Below, one piece after another: positions 27,301 to 35,727 of a stretch of 64,000 nt of DNA. Each line of letters starts with the position of its first letter. Position 1 is the stretch's first letter. The notes under the pieces are model-generated. The model searched no databases, was not told the DNA's origin, and saw only the letters and a program-made list of their open reading frames with translations. The translations under genes and the position numbers were made by a program. Source of the DNA: CAYJFD01 sp964369605 (GTDB lineage: Bacteria; Bacteroidota; Bacteroidia; Bacteroidales; UBA932); assembly GCA_964369605.1 (NCBI GenBank), contig CAYJFD010000002.1:39126-103125 (forward strand), read 5' to 3'.

Positions 27301-27622
27301 CTAGTAATACTTCCTCTAACTGGGCATCCACCTCTTTTGTCAGACGATCGACTTGACTAGCGATTTCGACTTTCTTCTCTGTAGCTACATTTAAGTCCTC
27401 TAATTGAGAGCGAAGTTCATGTTTTAAATCTTCCTTCTCCTTTATTCTATCACGTATTATCTGTTTTAATTTTGAAGACTCTTCACGAAGCTGATCATCT
27501 GTTAATGCGTCAATCCTAGGATATTCCGCTAGGATCTCAGCCAACATTGGCTTTATAGCCTTCATATCTCTCTCTGCCTTCGAACCAAAAAGGCTTTTCA
27601 TTAATTTTCCGAATGATACCAT
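24341..27622 (-). CDS. secA: Preprotein translocase subunit SecA
   Basis: ATPase motor that pushes unfolded preproteins through SecYEG. The 1,093-residue protein has a Walker A motif MATGEGKTL (about 183), the DEVD Walker B motif in HFAIVDEVDSVLIDDARTPL (about 300), the preprotein-binding region, a second nucleotide-binding domain with RQLRGRAGRQGDPGSS, and the C-terminal zinc motif CPCGSGKKYKNCHG for SecB or lipid contact. An insert between the DEVD region and the second ATPase domain (about 330-470) makes it longer than E. coli SecA, as is common in Bacteroidetes. Confidence 0.98.
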   Translation of the reverse strand: MVSFGKLMKSLFGSKAERDMKAIKPMLAEILAEYPRIDALTDDQLREESSKLKQIIRDRIKEKEDLKHELRSQLEDLNVATEKKVEIASQVDRLTKEVDAQLEEVLLEILPTAFAIVKSTARRFKESEQITVTATEFDRNLSTSKDFVSISGDSAIWKNSWLAGGNLVTWDMVHYDVQLIGGIILHKGNIAEMATGEGKTLVATLPVFLNALAGKGVHVVTTNDYLSRRDSEWMGPLYMFHGLSVDCIDKHRPNSEERKRAYRSDITFGTNNEFGFDYLRDNMAIDPSDLVQKKHHFAIVDEVDSVLIDDARTPLIISGATPMGDIQEFNQYKPYVEKIYNAQKQLISKCLLDAKKLIAEGKTEEGGVLLLRTHKGLPKYGPLIKYLSEPGIKQLLLKTEGIYMQANNKEMPKITDELYFVIEEQQRSIDLTDKGHDLISSNTGDNKFFVLPDLGSEIADLEKQDLESQAKKEQKDIILQNYAEKADRVHTVNQLMKAYAMFEKDVEYIVVDNKIKIVDEQTGRVLDGRRYSDGLHQAIEAKENVKVGEATQTFATITLQNYFRMYHKLSGMTGTAETEAGEFWSIYKLDVVVIPTNRAILRDDQHDFIYKSKKEKYDAVIKKITELTEEGRPVLVGTTSVEVSELLSRMLKLRGIKHNVLNAKQHEREAEVVAEAGRSKAVTIATNMAGRGTDIKLVESVRDAGGLAIIGTERHDSRRVDRQLRGRAGRQGDPGSSIFFVSLEDDLMRQFGSDRIAKFLSNAISEGEVLTSPMLSSSIERAQKKVEENNFGVRKRLLEYDDVMNSQREVIYSKRRNALYGERIDIDILNLMTDVAEHFATESKDLSYIEFTEEIARLLSIEVNFDEKFYEDASPSQISEKLFEQMMEEYKLRSEHLHSTIWPRIKSLYEQYGDKFTNVNIPITTDGVKEMPVVINLKKIYDSEGWELTRAFAKAINLRIIDDFWKEHLREMDDLRQSVQNATYEQKDPLLVYKFESFNLFQKMLETINKEIASYLLRARVAIQQKQEELTEVTRKKPDMNSYQTRRDDLVAGGGGSSAKSNGPVRAEKRAGRNDPCPCGSGKKYKNCHGKEE

Positions 27623-27650
27623 ATTGTTTTATTCTAATTTTAATAACCCA

Positions 27651-27682
27651 CAAATATAGAAAATTTATCTAAATATAAACAA
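27651..27682 (-). promoter_or_regulatory. Promoter for secA
   Basis: On the minus strand TTG (27,682-27,680) and TATATTTG (27,658-27,651) are 21 bp apart, 28 bp upstream of the secA ATG. The -33 element lies right beside the terminator of the upstream lipoprotein gene. Confidence 0.6.
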
Positions 27683-27683
27683 T

Positions 27684-27713
27684 AAAAAAGGGATATCCTT
27701 TCGAATATCCCTT
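27684..27713 (-). terminator. Terminator after the beta-helix lipoprotein gene
   Basis: On the minus strand AAGGGATAT ... ATATCCCTT forms a 9-pair stem followed by a T-run. It closes the transcript of the gene ending at 27,748. Confidence 0.82.
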
Positions 27714-27747
27714 TGTAGACCAATAATTTCTACTTAAATTCTAAAAA

Positions 27748-29571
27748 TTATTTTGCTGCTGGCATAAATATAACCTCACCTAAAGTATCATCATCTACCT
27801 TATGAACGATAACTCCTTCTATTAGTGCTTCTGTCTGCTCCTCTACTCCCCAAGTATTACCCTGAGCATAAACTGTTAAAGGAGAGTTATTATATAGGTC
27901 ATATAATTTACCACTGTTCCCATTATTTATGAAGACATTTCCTCCAGGATTATCCTCTATGCCTTCAGCGTCAGAGTTATTTCCAAGATTTAAATCAGGG
28001 CCTGCCCCCTTCTCAACGCTTCCGATATTAGTAATACCCCATAGGTGTCCCTCAATATGATTATTGCTTACATAAGCCTTTAGTCCACCATTTGAGTTGT
28101 ATAAACTGATTCCACTTCCTCCATTCATAGGGTTTGATTCGAAGTCATTATCAATTAAAGTATTTCCTATGATTCTAGCATCCATAACTCCATTCAGTGT
28201 GATACCGTAACGACATTTAGTTATTTTATTTCCTTCGATTATAACCTTATTTGTACCTGATAAACCTAGTAAGTTTGCGACTGCGATACCACCATTCATT
28301 GTTACTTCGCCCGGTCCTTCTATGATATTACCGATAATTTCTACAAGACCGTCTCCTGCTACTATTGCGTTTACTTGAGGTCTATTTCTCGTACTCTCTC
28401 CATTTGAATTATTCGTTAAGATATTATTTTTGAATGATAGTGGACTAGTTCTATTACCGGCTCCTTGGAGAGCTGGATAAGCGTTCTGAATAAATTCATT
28501 TTCTTCTATAGTTGCTAGAACTGTACCTCCTAGACTAACGCAAGCATCTCTTGATGTAACTCCTGTAAATTTACTCTTTGTTACTGTTAGTGGAGCATCT
28601 GAAAAGTGCTTTAATGGGACTCCATCAAAATGAATACTTGTAAATGTTCCCGTTCCTGTCTCTGTAAAATAAATAGGCTCTGGCTCTGCCTCTGTATCTA
28701 CTTTATCTAATACAAAATCACCTACTGCTGATGCCTTAAATTCTACTGCCCCGCGAATTTCCCACTCAGCTCCATCTGCAAAAGTAACTGATTTTGCATC
28801 TCCTATAGTAAGGACATCTGTTGCTGCTAGCTCTAACATACCACTGAAAGCGTATGCTCCGCTACCTTCTGAGATAATACCTGAAGTAGGAAGTCTTGCA
28901 AGGTCTGCAAATGTATATGTACGATTATTTCCGTCTGTTGTAAAATGCTCAGTTACTGCCATTGGGAACTGCGCTTCAAAGTTTCCTAGTGTAGCTGTAA
29001 TCGTAGCTTCTCCTTCTGCGACTCCTGTCACCATACCTTGATCATCTACTGAGATAATAGTACTCTCAGATGATTTCCACGTAGGAGTTCCTTCTAATTT
29101 TGCTCCTTCAGGTAGAACTACTACACTTAATTGTAGCTTCTGCTCAGCTAATATTTTTCGTTGATCTGCCTGAACGACAATACTCTCTGGCTTTGTTGGA
29201 GCTATTTGTCGAACAGTAAACTCTACACTTGCCTTTGAATCAAGTGAGCGAATCACTACCTCAACAGATCTATTTTCTTCTGCTTCTGCAGGATTTTCGA
29301 TTTCGATAGTAATATCTCCTGCCTCCCCTGACATAGGATTAATAGTAAGCCATTCTGCTTCATATACTAATTCCCAATCGACATTAGAAGTAAATGCGAT
29401 TTCTTGATTCATAGTCTCTTCAGGAGTAAAAAGGATCTCTTTTACATCATTTACGACTTTAATCTCTGGTGTAATTTCTTCAACTTCTGGATCACACGAG
29501 GTAAAACCTAAAAATGCAATGGCTGCAAGTAAGACAAAAAGCTTACTGGTAATTTGGGTAAATGTTTTCAT
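27748..29571 (-). CDS. Surface lipoprotein with BACON, Big_2 and right-handed beta-helix domains
   Basis: Exported lipoprotein of 607 residues. Signal peptide with lipobox MKTFTQITSKLFVLLAAIAFLGFTSC (Cys about 26). Residues about 40-125 are BACON-like (IAFTSNVDWELVYEAEWLTINPMSGEAGDITIEI), about 130-210 a Big_2 Ig-like domain (KLQLSVVVLPEGAKLEGTPTWKSSESTIISVDDQGMVTGVAEGEATITATLG), and about 300-595 a parallel beta-helix with repeated N/G-rich turns (ENEFIQNAYP, IIGNTLIDNDF, NIIEGPGEV), as in polysaccharide-binding or lyase folds. Catalytic residues are not evident. A terminator at 29,745-29,780 separates it from the upstream cluster, so it may have its own promoter. Confidence 0.82.
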   Translation of the reverse strand: MKTFTQITSKLFVLLAAIAFLGFTSCDPEVEEITPEIKVVNDVKEILFTPEETMNQEIAFTSNVDWELVYEAEWLTINPMSGEAGDITIEIENPAEAEENRSVEVVIRSLDSKASVEFTVRQIAPTKPESIVVQADQRKILAEQKLQLSVVVLPEGAKLEGTPTWKSSESTIISVDDQGMVTGVAEGEATITATLGNFEAQFPMAVTEHFTTDGNNRTYTFADLARLPTSGIISEGSGAYAFSGMLELAATDVLTIGDAKSVTFADGAEWEIRGAVEFKASAVGDFVLDKVDTEAEPEPIYFTETGTGTFTSIHFDGVPLKHFSDAPLTVTKSKFTGVTSRDACVSLGGTVLATIEENEFIQNAYPALQGAGNRTSPLSFKNNILTNNSNGESTRNRPQVNAIVAGDGLVEIIGNIIEGPGEVTMNGGIAVANLLGLSGTNKVIIEGNKITKCRYGITLNGVMDARIIGNTLIDNDFESNPMNGGSGISLYNSNGGLKAYVSNNHIEGHLWGITNIGSVEKGAGPDLNLGNNSDAEGIEDNPGGNVFINNGNSGKLYDLYNNSPLTVYAQGNTWGVEEQTEALIEGVIVHKVDDDTLGEVIFMPAAK

Positions 29572-29839
29572 TTGTAGTTTGATTTGTTTTTTAGTTTGTT
29601 AGTTTTGTTAGTTTGTTTGTTTAGCCTACTTGGTTAATTTGGCTTATTTTTCTGCCATTTAGCTTAAAATGTCACTTAAAGTGGCTTTTTATCATTAAAA
29701 AGTGCCAAACAGATGTAAAATTAACAATTATATCTTATATGTCAAATAAAAAGCACCCCACTTATGATTAAATGGGGTGCAAAACAAACAAAACAAACCC
29801 GTGCCCGAAGGCTAGATATATTCTTATTTCTTATAAGTA
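29572..29839. other. Intergenic region with low-complexity AT-rich leader
   Basis: About 268 bp between two minus-strand lipoprotein genes. It holds the terminator described separately and, just before the start at 29,571, a run of repeated AAC/AAA motifs on the minus strand (AACAAACTAACAAAACTAAC). I see no further gene; a promoter for the downstream lipoprotein probably lies here but no clear TAnnTTTG box is present. Confidence 0.5.
29745..29780 (-). terminator. Terminator after the fibronectin-like lipoprotein gene
   Basis: On the minus strand GCACCCCA ... TGGGGTGC is a perfect 8-pair stem with a 12-nt loop, followed by TTTTTATTT. Confidence 0.78.
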
Positions 29840-31966
29840 CTACTCTGTTGAAGATAAATTCCTAAGAATAGGCGAACCTAACTTACCATCCTTATCCATA
29901 GGAATAAGTACTATATAATAATTAGCATTATAAACATAGAAGCTAAATGCTTCATCTGTTGTAATTTTCTTACTGCTTGATACAACCAGTGCTTTAGCAT
30001 TCTCCTCATCAGTCTTTTCTGGGTCAATACTACTAGTACCAAGAGTTCCGTACATATACTGAGTTGTATTTCCTCCCATTCCAACAGTAACAGTATAATC
30101 AATTCTGCCGTACTGACCTGGCTCACCTACTACACTTTTAAGTTCCAAAGTACAGTCTACTGCATCATAGATAACATCCTTGGTCGTATATTCTAGCTTA
30201 TCCATCACTCCGTAATTACCGTTACCATCTATTGGTAGATAGTACGCAATATAGTCAGTATTAAGCTGCAAGTATGTCTTATTATATGTTCCTGTACCTG
30301 AGGATACACTGATCTTAGAGCTAAAATATCCTCCAGTAGCACCAATGATTAGCTCTGCATACGCCTGGTCAGCAGTCTTATAATCCTTGTGCTCTGGGTC
30401 ATTTATCACATTATAAACCAAAATAGTTTGAGTTTTATCCCCGACTTGCGTACCTGTGAACTTAGCGCTTGTATAATCTGGCTCAACTGATATAGTAGCT
30501 TGCATATCTGCTTGAGGAGTATCTTGTAGCGTCGTAAACTTAGCGTAACTCGCATTACCTAAAAAGCCTTTTTCATCGGCAGGAACAGCAACTACATAGA
30601 ATTCTGTATTTGGAGTTACCTTCGTAAAACTATAAGCTAAAGAATCTAGGTAAACCTTATCGTACTGCTTCGTTTCTGAATTATATTGATTTTTATAGAA
30701 ATTACTTAACCTAGAGCCGTAAAACCATTCATTTCCTGTACTTGTAATATAAGCTTGAACATCATCATTTTTTACATTAGAAGAAGGGATATAGCCATAA
30801 TAAACTTTTTCAATTATATCATTCCCCTTAGGATAGAAAACAGCAGGTATTGTGGTTAAAGTTATATCTTTTCCATACCCTTGTAGTACTTCCATTGAAA
30901 AATCGGACTTAGAAGTTCCAAGATCATAAGCAGTAGTTGAATAATCTAAAACAACTGGATCTCCTAATGCCTTATAGTCTGTCTGCTCTTCACTTACTAC
31001 AGTTGCCTGCAGTGGCATGAAGATAAGTTTATAAGCAGTACTAACTTTAAGTCCTGTTGCAACTATTGTCGAATCACTACTAACGATATCATCTCCCATT
31101 TTATCCTCATAAAAATCATCTAAAAATTCTTCTGTATCTACAAAATCTTCAGCCTTAACTAAACTCCACACAAATGAATTACAGAACTCATCTAGGATAT
31201 CTGCATCTATAGCGAAGTAAGTAGGCGAAATTAATTCATTTGAAAAACGGACCATATCTGTCTTTATAGTCTGAAAAACTCCAGTCACGACATCCGACTT
31301 AAGAGCAGTAGACTTATTTGCTGCTTGACCTTCAATAGTATACTGTGTAGTTTCAGTAGAAGATGCAGCTAGACCAGTGATATCGATTTCATATTCCCCA
31401 TTCTCACTAACTGTAAGTTCATACCATACCACCTCCTCAGGTCTTTGATTCTTCTTATAATAAGTATACTCTATAACTTCAGCATTCGAAACTGTAGCTA
31501 TTACCTTTGCTGTGTTGTAGCCATTAAGCTCAGCATCCTTAAATGATAATTTAGGAGTGCTGTCTGCAGCCGTGGTGAATTCCGCTACTACTGGAGCAGT
31601 TTGAGCTATATCTTCATTCATAGCATAAGCCTCTACAAGGTATGTAGTCTCAAAAGTTAAATCACTTAGCTCAACATCAAAAGCAAGTGTATCTAATGAA
31701 GGGCTCACCTCTTTTGACTGCCAAGATTTCTCGTTCTCAGGTGTATTAGGAAGATAGTAGGTGTACAATATCTGCGTAGCATCAGTATAGCTAATCGAAT
31801 AGGCTGCAGATGTCATAGTTATTAAAGCCTCATTTACTTCCACTTCCAAAACCGCTGGCTCAGGTACGATAGGCACCTCGACTATTGGCTTTTCACATCC
31901 ACTAATTGCAAATACTGCAGATAAAATAATTATGGCAATCTTTATTATATTATTATTATTTTTCAT
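29840..31966 (-). CDS. Large surface lipoprotein with Ig/fibronectin-like repeats
   Basis: Lipoprotein of 708 residues with signal and lipobox ISGC (Cys about 24). The mature chain reads as four to five beta-sandwich repeats; typical strand pairs are FETTYLVEAYAMNEDIAQTAPVVAEFTT, VSTAYKLIFMPLQATV, TEFYVVAVPADEKGFLGNASYAKFTTLQ and YIVLIPMDKDGKLGSPI, a pattern like fibronectin type III modules of Bacteroidetes outer-surface proteins. No catalytic motif is visible. Gene order and strand place it in one transcript with the Omp28-like genes upstream, ending at the terminator at 29,745. Role is probably binding or adhesion (inference). Confidence 0.75.
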   Translation of the reverse strand: MKNNNNIIKIAIIILSAVFAISGCEKPIVEVPIVPEPAVLEVEVNEALITMTSAAYSISYTDATQILYTYYLPNTPENEKSWQSKEVSPSLDTLAFDVELSDLTFETTYLVEAYAMNEDIAQTAPVVAEFTTAADSTPKLSFKDAELNGYNTAKVIATVSNAEVIEYTYYKKNQRPEEVVWYELTVSENGEYEIDITGLAASSTETTQYTIEGQAANKSTALKSDVVTGVFQTIKTDMVRFSNELISPTYFAIDADILDEFCNSFVWSLVKAEDFVDTEEFLDDFYEDKMGDDIVSSDSTIVATGLKVSTAYKLIFMPLQATVVSEEQTDYKALGDPVVLDYSTTAYDLGTSKSDFSMEVLQGYGKDITLTTIPAVFYPKGNDIIEKVYYGYIPSSNVKNDDVQAYITSTGNEWFYGSRLSNFYKNQYNSETKQYDKVYLDSLAYSFTKVTPNTEFYVVAVPADEKGFLGNASYAKFTTLQDTPQADMQATISVEPDYTSAKFTGTQVGDKTQTILVYNVINDPEHKDYKTADQAYAELIIGATGGYFSSKISVSSGTGTYNKTYLQLNTDYIAYYLPIDGNGNYGVMDKLEYTTKDVIYDAVDCTLELKSVVGEPGQYGRIDYTVTVGMGGNTTQYMYGTLGTSSIDPEKTDEENAKALVVSSSKKITTDEAFSFYVYNANYYIVLIPMDKDGKLGSPILRNLSSTE

Positions 31967-31987
31967 ATCTTTATTTTTTAGGTTAAA

Positions 31988-33049
31988 TTATTTATATTCG
32001 TGCTCATAGTCTATTTTCTCGCCTAGAAGACACGAAGTAGCATTATTAATCGCGTATAAGTCACCTGAAATAGCTTTGCTCACATAAGCAACTATTTCAT
32101 ACGTATAGTTATTTCCCGCAGGCAAGTCTTTTATGCCGGAAAAATCATAGGTAAATGTTTTAGCTACCACATCCCCCTGCTCAAGTACTCCAAGACTCTC
32201 ACCATAAAGATCCTCTTGAAAAAAGTCGTATAAAGCATGATTTTGGCTATAATCAGGTTCAGCTTCCCTCCCTGCTTGTTCATAAGTATAACCACTTACA
32301 AGCAAGGCTACGCTGATTTTATAATTGGCACGCTGCTCAACTGTCGTTTCTACATTTACGGTAATTAAGTTATTTTCATCTATCTGTGTATCCATTTTTA
32401 ATCCACAAACAGTTGGAGTCTTGGATATTACCTCGTCAGCAGCCTCAAGCAAATAATCCCCGCCTGTGGCACGAGTTAAAGCATAGAAATCAACTATTAA
32501 GGAAGGGAATGCTTGAATTTCATACTTTGTAATTATATCCTCTGAATTAGAAGTGCTAAGTTTGTCATTTCCGTGCAGGGCTATCTCGATAAATCGATTT
32601 GGAGCTAGCTCCTGTGCCTCCTTTACTGCCTCACTCATAGCAGGGCATTTTGAGCACCACAGACCTGTAAACTTAAAAAATATGTTCTTGCGATGAAATC
32701 CGACCCTTTTTGGAGGTTCCTTCAAAGCTACGACATTGCAAGTTGCTTTAACTGCTGGATTGCTTACGCTAAAAACAGTAATTGTTGCAGAGCCTTCGGC
32801 AATAACAGTAACTATCCCCTCCTCCACTCTAGCTACAGTTTCGTCGTCAGAACTCCACCTAAGAGTTTTATCAGGGGTATTTTCGGGAAGTACAGTAGCA
32901 TTCAGTGTTGCGCTAGCACCAGCAACTACCTCGATAGTCTCGTTGTCTAGAAGTATAGAGCTAACTTCTTTTTCTGTGAGGCCCGTAGTCTTTTGGCAGC
33001 TAAAAAAAGCTAAAGAGAAAACTATGAATAAAAATATTTTCTTCATCAT
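31988..33049 (-). CDS. Omp28-related lipoprotein with Big_2 domain and thioredoxin-like CxxC (copy 2)
   Basis: Exported protein with lipobox FSC in MMKKIFLFIVFSLAFFSC, about 353 residues from the ATG at 33,049; the in-frame extension to 33,076 would overlap the preceding gene. Residues about 30-115 form a Big_2 domain (ATVLPENTPDKTLRWSSDDETVARVEEGIVTVIAEGSATITV). The rest resembles Omp28/P27 outer membrane proteins with a thioredoxin-like start, KFTGLWCSKCPAMSEAV, and HGNDKLS. The CxxC pair (CSKC) suggests disulfide chemistry or a structural bond. It is a close paralogue of the next gene upstream, 7 bp away. Confidence 0.82.
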   Translation of the reverse strand: MMKKIFLFIVFSLAFFSCQKTTGLTEKEVSSILLDNETIEVVAGASATLNATVLPENTPDKTLRWSSDDETVARVEEGIVTVIAEGSATITVFSVSNPAVKATCNVVALKEPPKRVGFHRKNIFFKFTGLWCSKCPAMSEAVKEAQELAPNRFIEIALHGNDKLSTSNSEDIITKYEIQAFPSLIVDFYALTRATGGDYLLEAADEVISKTPTVCGLKMDTQIDENNLITVNVETTVEQRANYKISVALLVSGYTYEQAGREAEPDYSQNHALYDFFQEDLYGESLGVLEQGDVVAKTFTYDFSGIKDLPAGNNYTYEIVAYVSKAISGDLYAINNATSCLLGEKIDYEHEYK

Positions 33050-33056
33050 ACAAGGT

Positions 33057-34121
33057 TTATTCATATCTATAATCAACGGCTTCGCCTAAAGGACACGAGA
33101 TAACATTATTTACCCAGAATTCTCCATTCTCTACCTTATTAAAAACGAATGCAACTATCTCAAAAGTATGAGCACTCCCCTCAGGTAGGTCTACTATCTC
33201 AGAGAAATCATAAGTATAAGTTTTTGCAGCCTTACTACCTGCTTCAAGTACTCCCAGATCTTCACCCATAAAATCTTCTTGGAAGAATGTATGTAGCACA
33301 TGATTCTGCTTATAACTTGGATCATCTTCTCGACCTGACTGTTTGTAATTATATCCACTAACAAGTAAGGCTACGCTAATTTTATAATTATTCGTTTCCT
33401 CTACCGTCGTTTCAACATTTACTGTAACTACATTATTATCACTAATTTTAGTATCCATTTTCAGTCCACTAATAGTTGGGTTCTCAAGTACTGATTGTTG
33501 AACGTACTTACTTAATATCGTTGTACTTCTATCTCCAAATAGAAGAGCTTCATTATAATCGACTACTACTTGAGGTATCCCCGTGATTCCGTATAAAGCT
33601 ATCATATACTCTGAAGCCTCATTACTTACCTGATCGCTTCTATGATAGGCGATTTCCACCATCCTATCTGGATTCTTATTCATAGTTTCAATAATCACAT
33701 CGCCCATATCAGGACAGAATGGACAGCTAGTAGCTGTGAATTTCTGTATTAGATTCTTTCTATAAAACCCTGTTGGCTTAGTTCCCGCAGGCACCACTGT
33801 TACAGTGCAGTATCCCTTTACACTTGGATTCGCACTACTTCTCGCTGTGATAACTACAGTTCCTTCTGCTAGAGCAGTTAACACGCCGTCCTCAACTAGA
33901 ACTACAGTTTCGTCATCAGAGCTCCAGTTTAGAGTTTTATCTGTAGCATCCTCTGGTAGAACTGTTACTTCAAGTGCTTCAGAGGCATCGACTTCAAGAG
34001 TTATAGCTTCTTTTTTCAGAGCTACAGTATTAACTTTTACTTCCTCATTAGGAGCCTTATCACAACTATTTATTCCGATAGCTGTGATAAGTCCTAAAAG
34101 AGTGAATATTATTCTTTTCAT
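33057..34121 (-). CDS. Omp28-related lipoprotein with Big_2 domain and thioredoxin-like CxxC (copy 1)
   Basis: 354-residue lipoprotein (lipobox IGINSC, Cys 20). It has the same modular plan as its neighbour at 31,988: a Big_2 domain (about 30-115, VTVLPEDATDKTLNWSSDDETVVLVEDGVLTALAEGTVVITARS) then the Omp28 domain with QKFTATSCPFCPDMGDVI and later YEIVAFV-like segments. The active-site-like pair is CPFC rather than CSKC, so the two copies have diverged in the pair's middle residues. Omp28 of Porphyromonas gingivalis is a fibril-related surface protein; a matching function here is inference. Confidence 0.82.
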   Translation of the reverse strand: MKRIIFTLLGLITAIGINSCDKAPNEEVKVNTVALKKEAITLEVDASEALEVTVLPEDATDKTLNWSSDDETVVLVEDGVLTALAEGTVVITARSSANPSVKGYCTVTVVPAGTKPTGFYRKNLIQKFTATSCPFCPDMGDVIIETMNKNPDRMVEIAYHRSDQVSNEASEYMIALYGITGIPQVVVDYNEALLFGDRSTTILSKYVQQSVLENPTISGLKMDTKISDNNVVTVNVETTVEETNNYKISVALLVSGYNYKQSGREDDPSYKQNHVLHTFFQEDFMGEDLGVLEAGSKAAKTYTYDFSEIVDLPEGSAHTFEIVAFVFNKVENGEFWVNNVISCPLGEAVDYRYE

Positions 34122-34143
34122 AAGTTAGTCTTAATAAACTGAA

Positions 34144-35694
34144 CTATTGTATTGTTATCGACGCAAATGATCCAACAGAAATCGTTTCTCCATCCTCATT
34201 TGTGAATTTCCACATATTTCCTTCGGCCTCACCTAAGCCTGTTATAAGTTCACAATTTAAAAGATCTCGGCTCATATCTCCAGATAGGAAGGTATCAAAA
34301 CAACCATCAGGATTGAATATTACAGAGGATGCACTTGGGTCTGTTGCTATTGTTAGCTTTTCCATAGCACCCCAGTTATAAGAAAAAAGACCAGAAAAAT
34401 AGCTTGCACTAGGAATAACCTCTCTAAGCTTTGGAAGATAAACCTCTCTGAGTTTTTTATTATACATAAATGATCCGTCCCCAGCTGTAGTTAATTCAGG
34501 TAAAGACAATACCTCCAATGAGTCACTATATGCAATGCTATGGTCTCCCACAACTACCACCTTAGGTAAATTCACTTCTTCTAAAGATTTACACAGGTAA
34601 ATTGCACTATTTGGAAGAGCAGTAAGAAGAGGCAGGTCAATACTTCGAAGTGAAGTGCAAGAATGAAACTGGGCACCACTAGGAGGAGAAGCCTCGCTAT
34701 TTTTCCACGTACCGAATTCAGTCACCTTTTCTAGACTAATAGCTTCAAGCTCTGAACAGTTACTAAACGCACCTGCATCAAGAAAAGTTAAGCTAGGTAA
34801 ATTTACGGTCTTTAGTCCACAACCCCAGAAAGTCCACTTCCCAACTCTCTCAGCTACAGGAGCACTTATATGAACAAGACTTTCCAAAGGAGTTCTAACC
34901 ACTTCAAAAGCTTCATCTGCAAAAATCTTCAGATTTGGAAACTCAAGAGAAATCTCACGTCCTGCACTAAGTAAAGCACTACGTAAAAAAGCATAATTAT
35001 CTAGCGTTGCAGCCTCACTATCTGTGATTGTCCAAGTATCACCAAAGATAGTTGAACCATCAGCAGGTATAGTAGCTAATGTAAAAACAGTACCTAGATC
35101 GACTTTAACGTCGCATCTGCCTGCAGCCTGTACATTATCGATACTCGTCGCTGTAATAGTCGCATATCCGCCACCTACTGCTGTAACGACTCCATTCTCT
35201 ACCGTAACTACATTCTCATCACTTGATGCCCAAGTAAGTTCTTGATTAGTGGCATTTTCTGGAATAAAACTAACCATCAAAGTAATTTCTTGATTTATTT
35301 CATTAAGCTCTATTTCCGTCTCAGTGATATTTACACCTTCAACAGCTACAGCCTTTGAGATAACAGTAACCACACAGATATCATTCTTACTAGGGTCATC
35401 CACACTTGCAACAGTAATATTTGCAAAACCGTCTGCTACTGCTGTAACTAGACCATCATTCACTGTTGCAACACTTGGGTCACTTGAAGTCCAAGTAACT
35501 TCTTTGTCCGTTGCATCGTTAGGGGTAATGGTATAAAGTAAAGTCTCTGACTTATTAATCAAAAGAGTTGTGGTTTCCTTTTTTAGAGTTACTTCTGTAA
35601 CAGGAATAGTAGGCTCTTCTGGTTGAACTGGCTCACAAGCAGCAAACCCTAAGGCTAAAACTGCTCCAAAAAATAGTTTTGTAATTTTTTTCAT
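34144..35694 (-). CDS. Surface lipoprotein with two Big_2 domains and BspA-like leucine-rich repeats
   Basis: 516-residue lipoprotein (lipobox LGFAAC, Cys about 20). Two Ig-like Big_2 domains at about 32-110 (LYTITPNDATDKEVTWTSSDPSVATVNDGLVTAVADGFANITV) and 118-195. From about 230 to 440 there are leucine-rich repeats of the BspA/LRR_5 type (for example LESLVHISAPVAERVGKWTFWGCGLKTVNLPSLTFLDAGAFSNCSELEAISL), which in oral Bacteroidetes bind host matrix proteins or other bacteria. Same strand and likely the same transcript as its neighbours; 33 bp after the upstream gene. Confidence 0.84.
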   Translation of the reverse strand: MKKITKLFFGAVLALGFAACEPVQPEEPTIPVTEVTLKKETTTLLINKSETLLYTITPNDATDKEVTWTSSDPSVATVNDGLVTAVADGFANITVASVDDPSKNDICVVTVISKAVAVEGVNITETEIELNEINQEITLMVSFIPENATNQELTWASSDENVVTVENGVVTAVGGGYATITATSIDNVQAAGRCDVKVDLGTVFTLATIPADGSTIFGDTWTITDSEAATLDNYAFLRSALLSAGREISLEFPNLKIFADEAFEVVRTPLESLVHISAPVAERVGKWTFWGCGLKTVNLPSLTFLDAGAFSNCSELEAISLEKVTEFGTWKNSEASPPSGAQFHSCTSLRSIDLPLLTALPNSAIYLCKSLEEVNLPKVVVVGDHSIAYSDSLEVLSLPELTTAGDGSFMYNKKLREVYLPKLREVIPSASYFSGLFSYNWGAMEKLTIATDPSASSVIFNPDGCFDTFLSGDMSRDLLNCELITGLGEAEGNMWKFTNEDGETISVGSFASITIQ

Positions 35695-35727
35695 ATTTTT
35701 TATTTTAAAGGTATCTTTTGTATTCTT

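Noticed and set aside
34805..35560. Several plus-strand Ser/Thr-rich frames opposite the lipoprotein genes
   Set aside because: They mirror the minus-strand Big_2 coding sequence and have no start context or family similarity.
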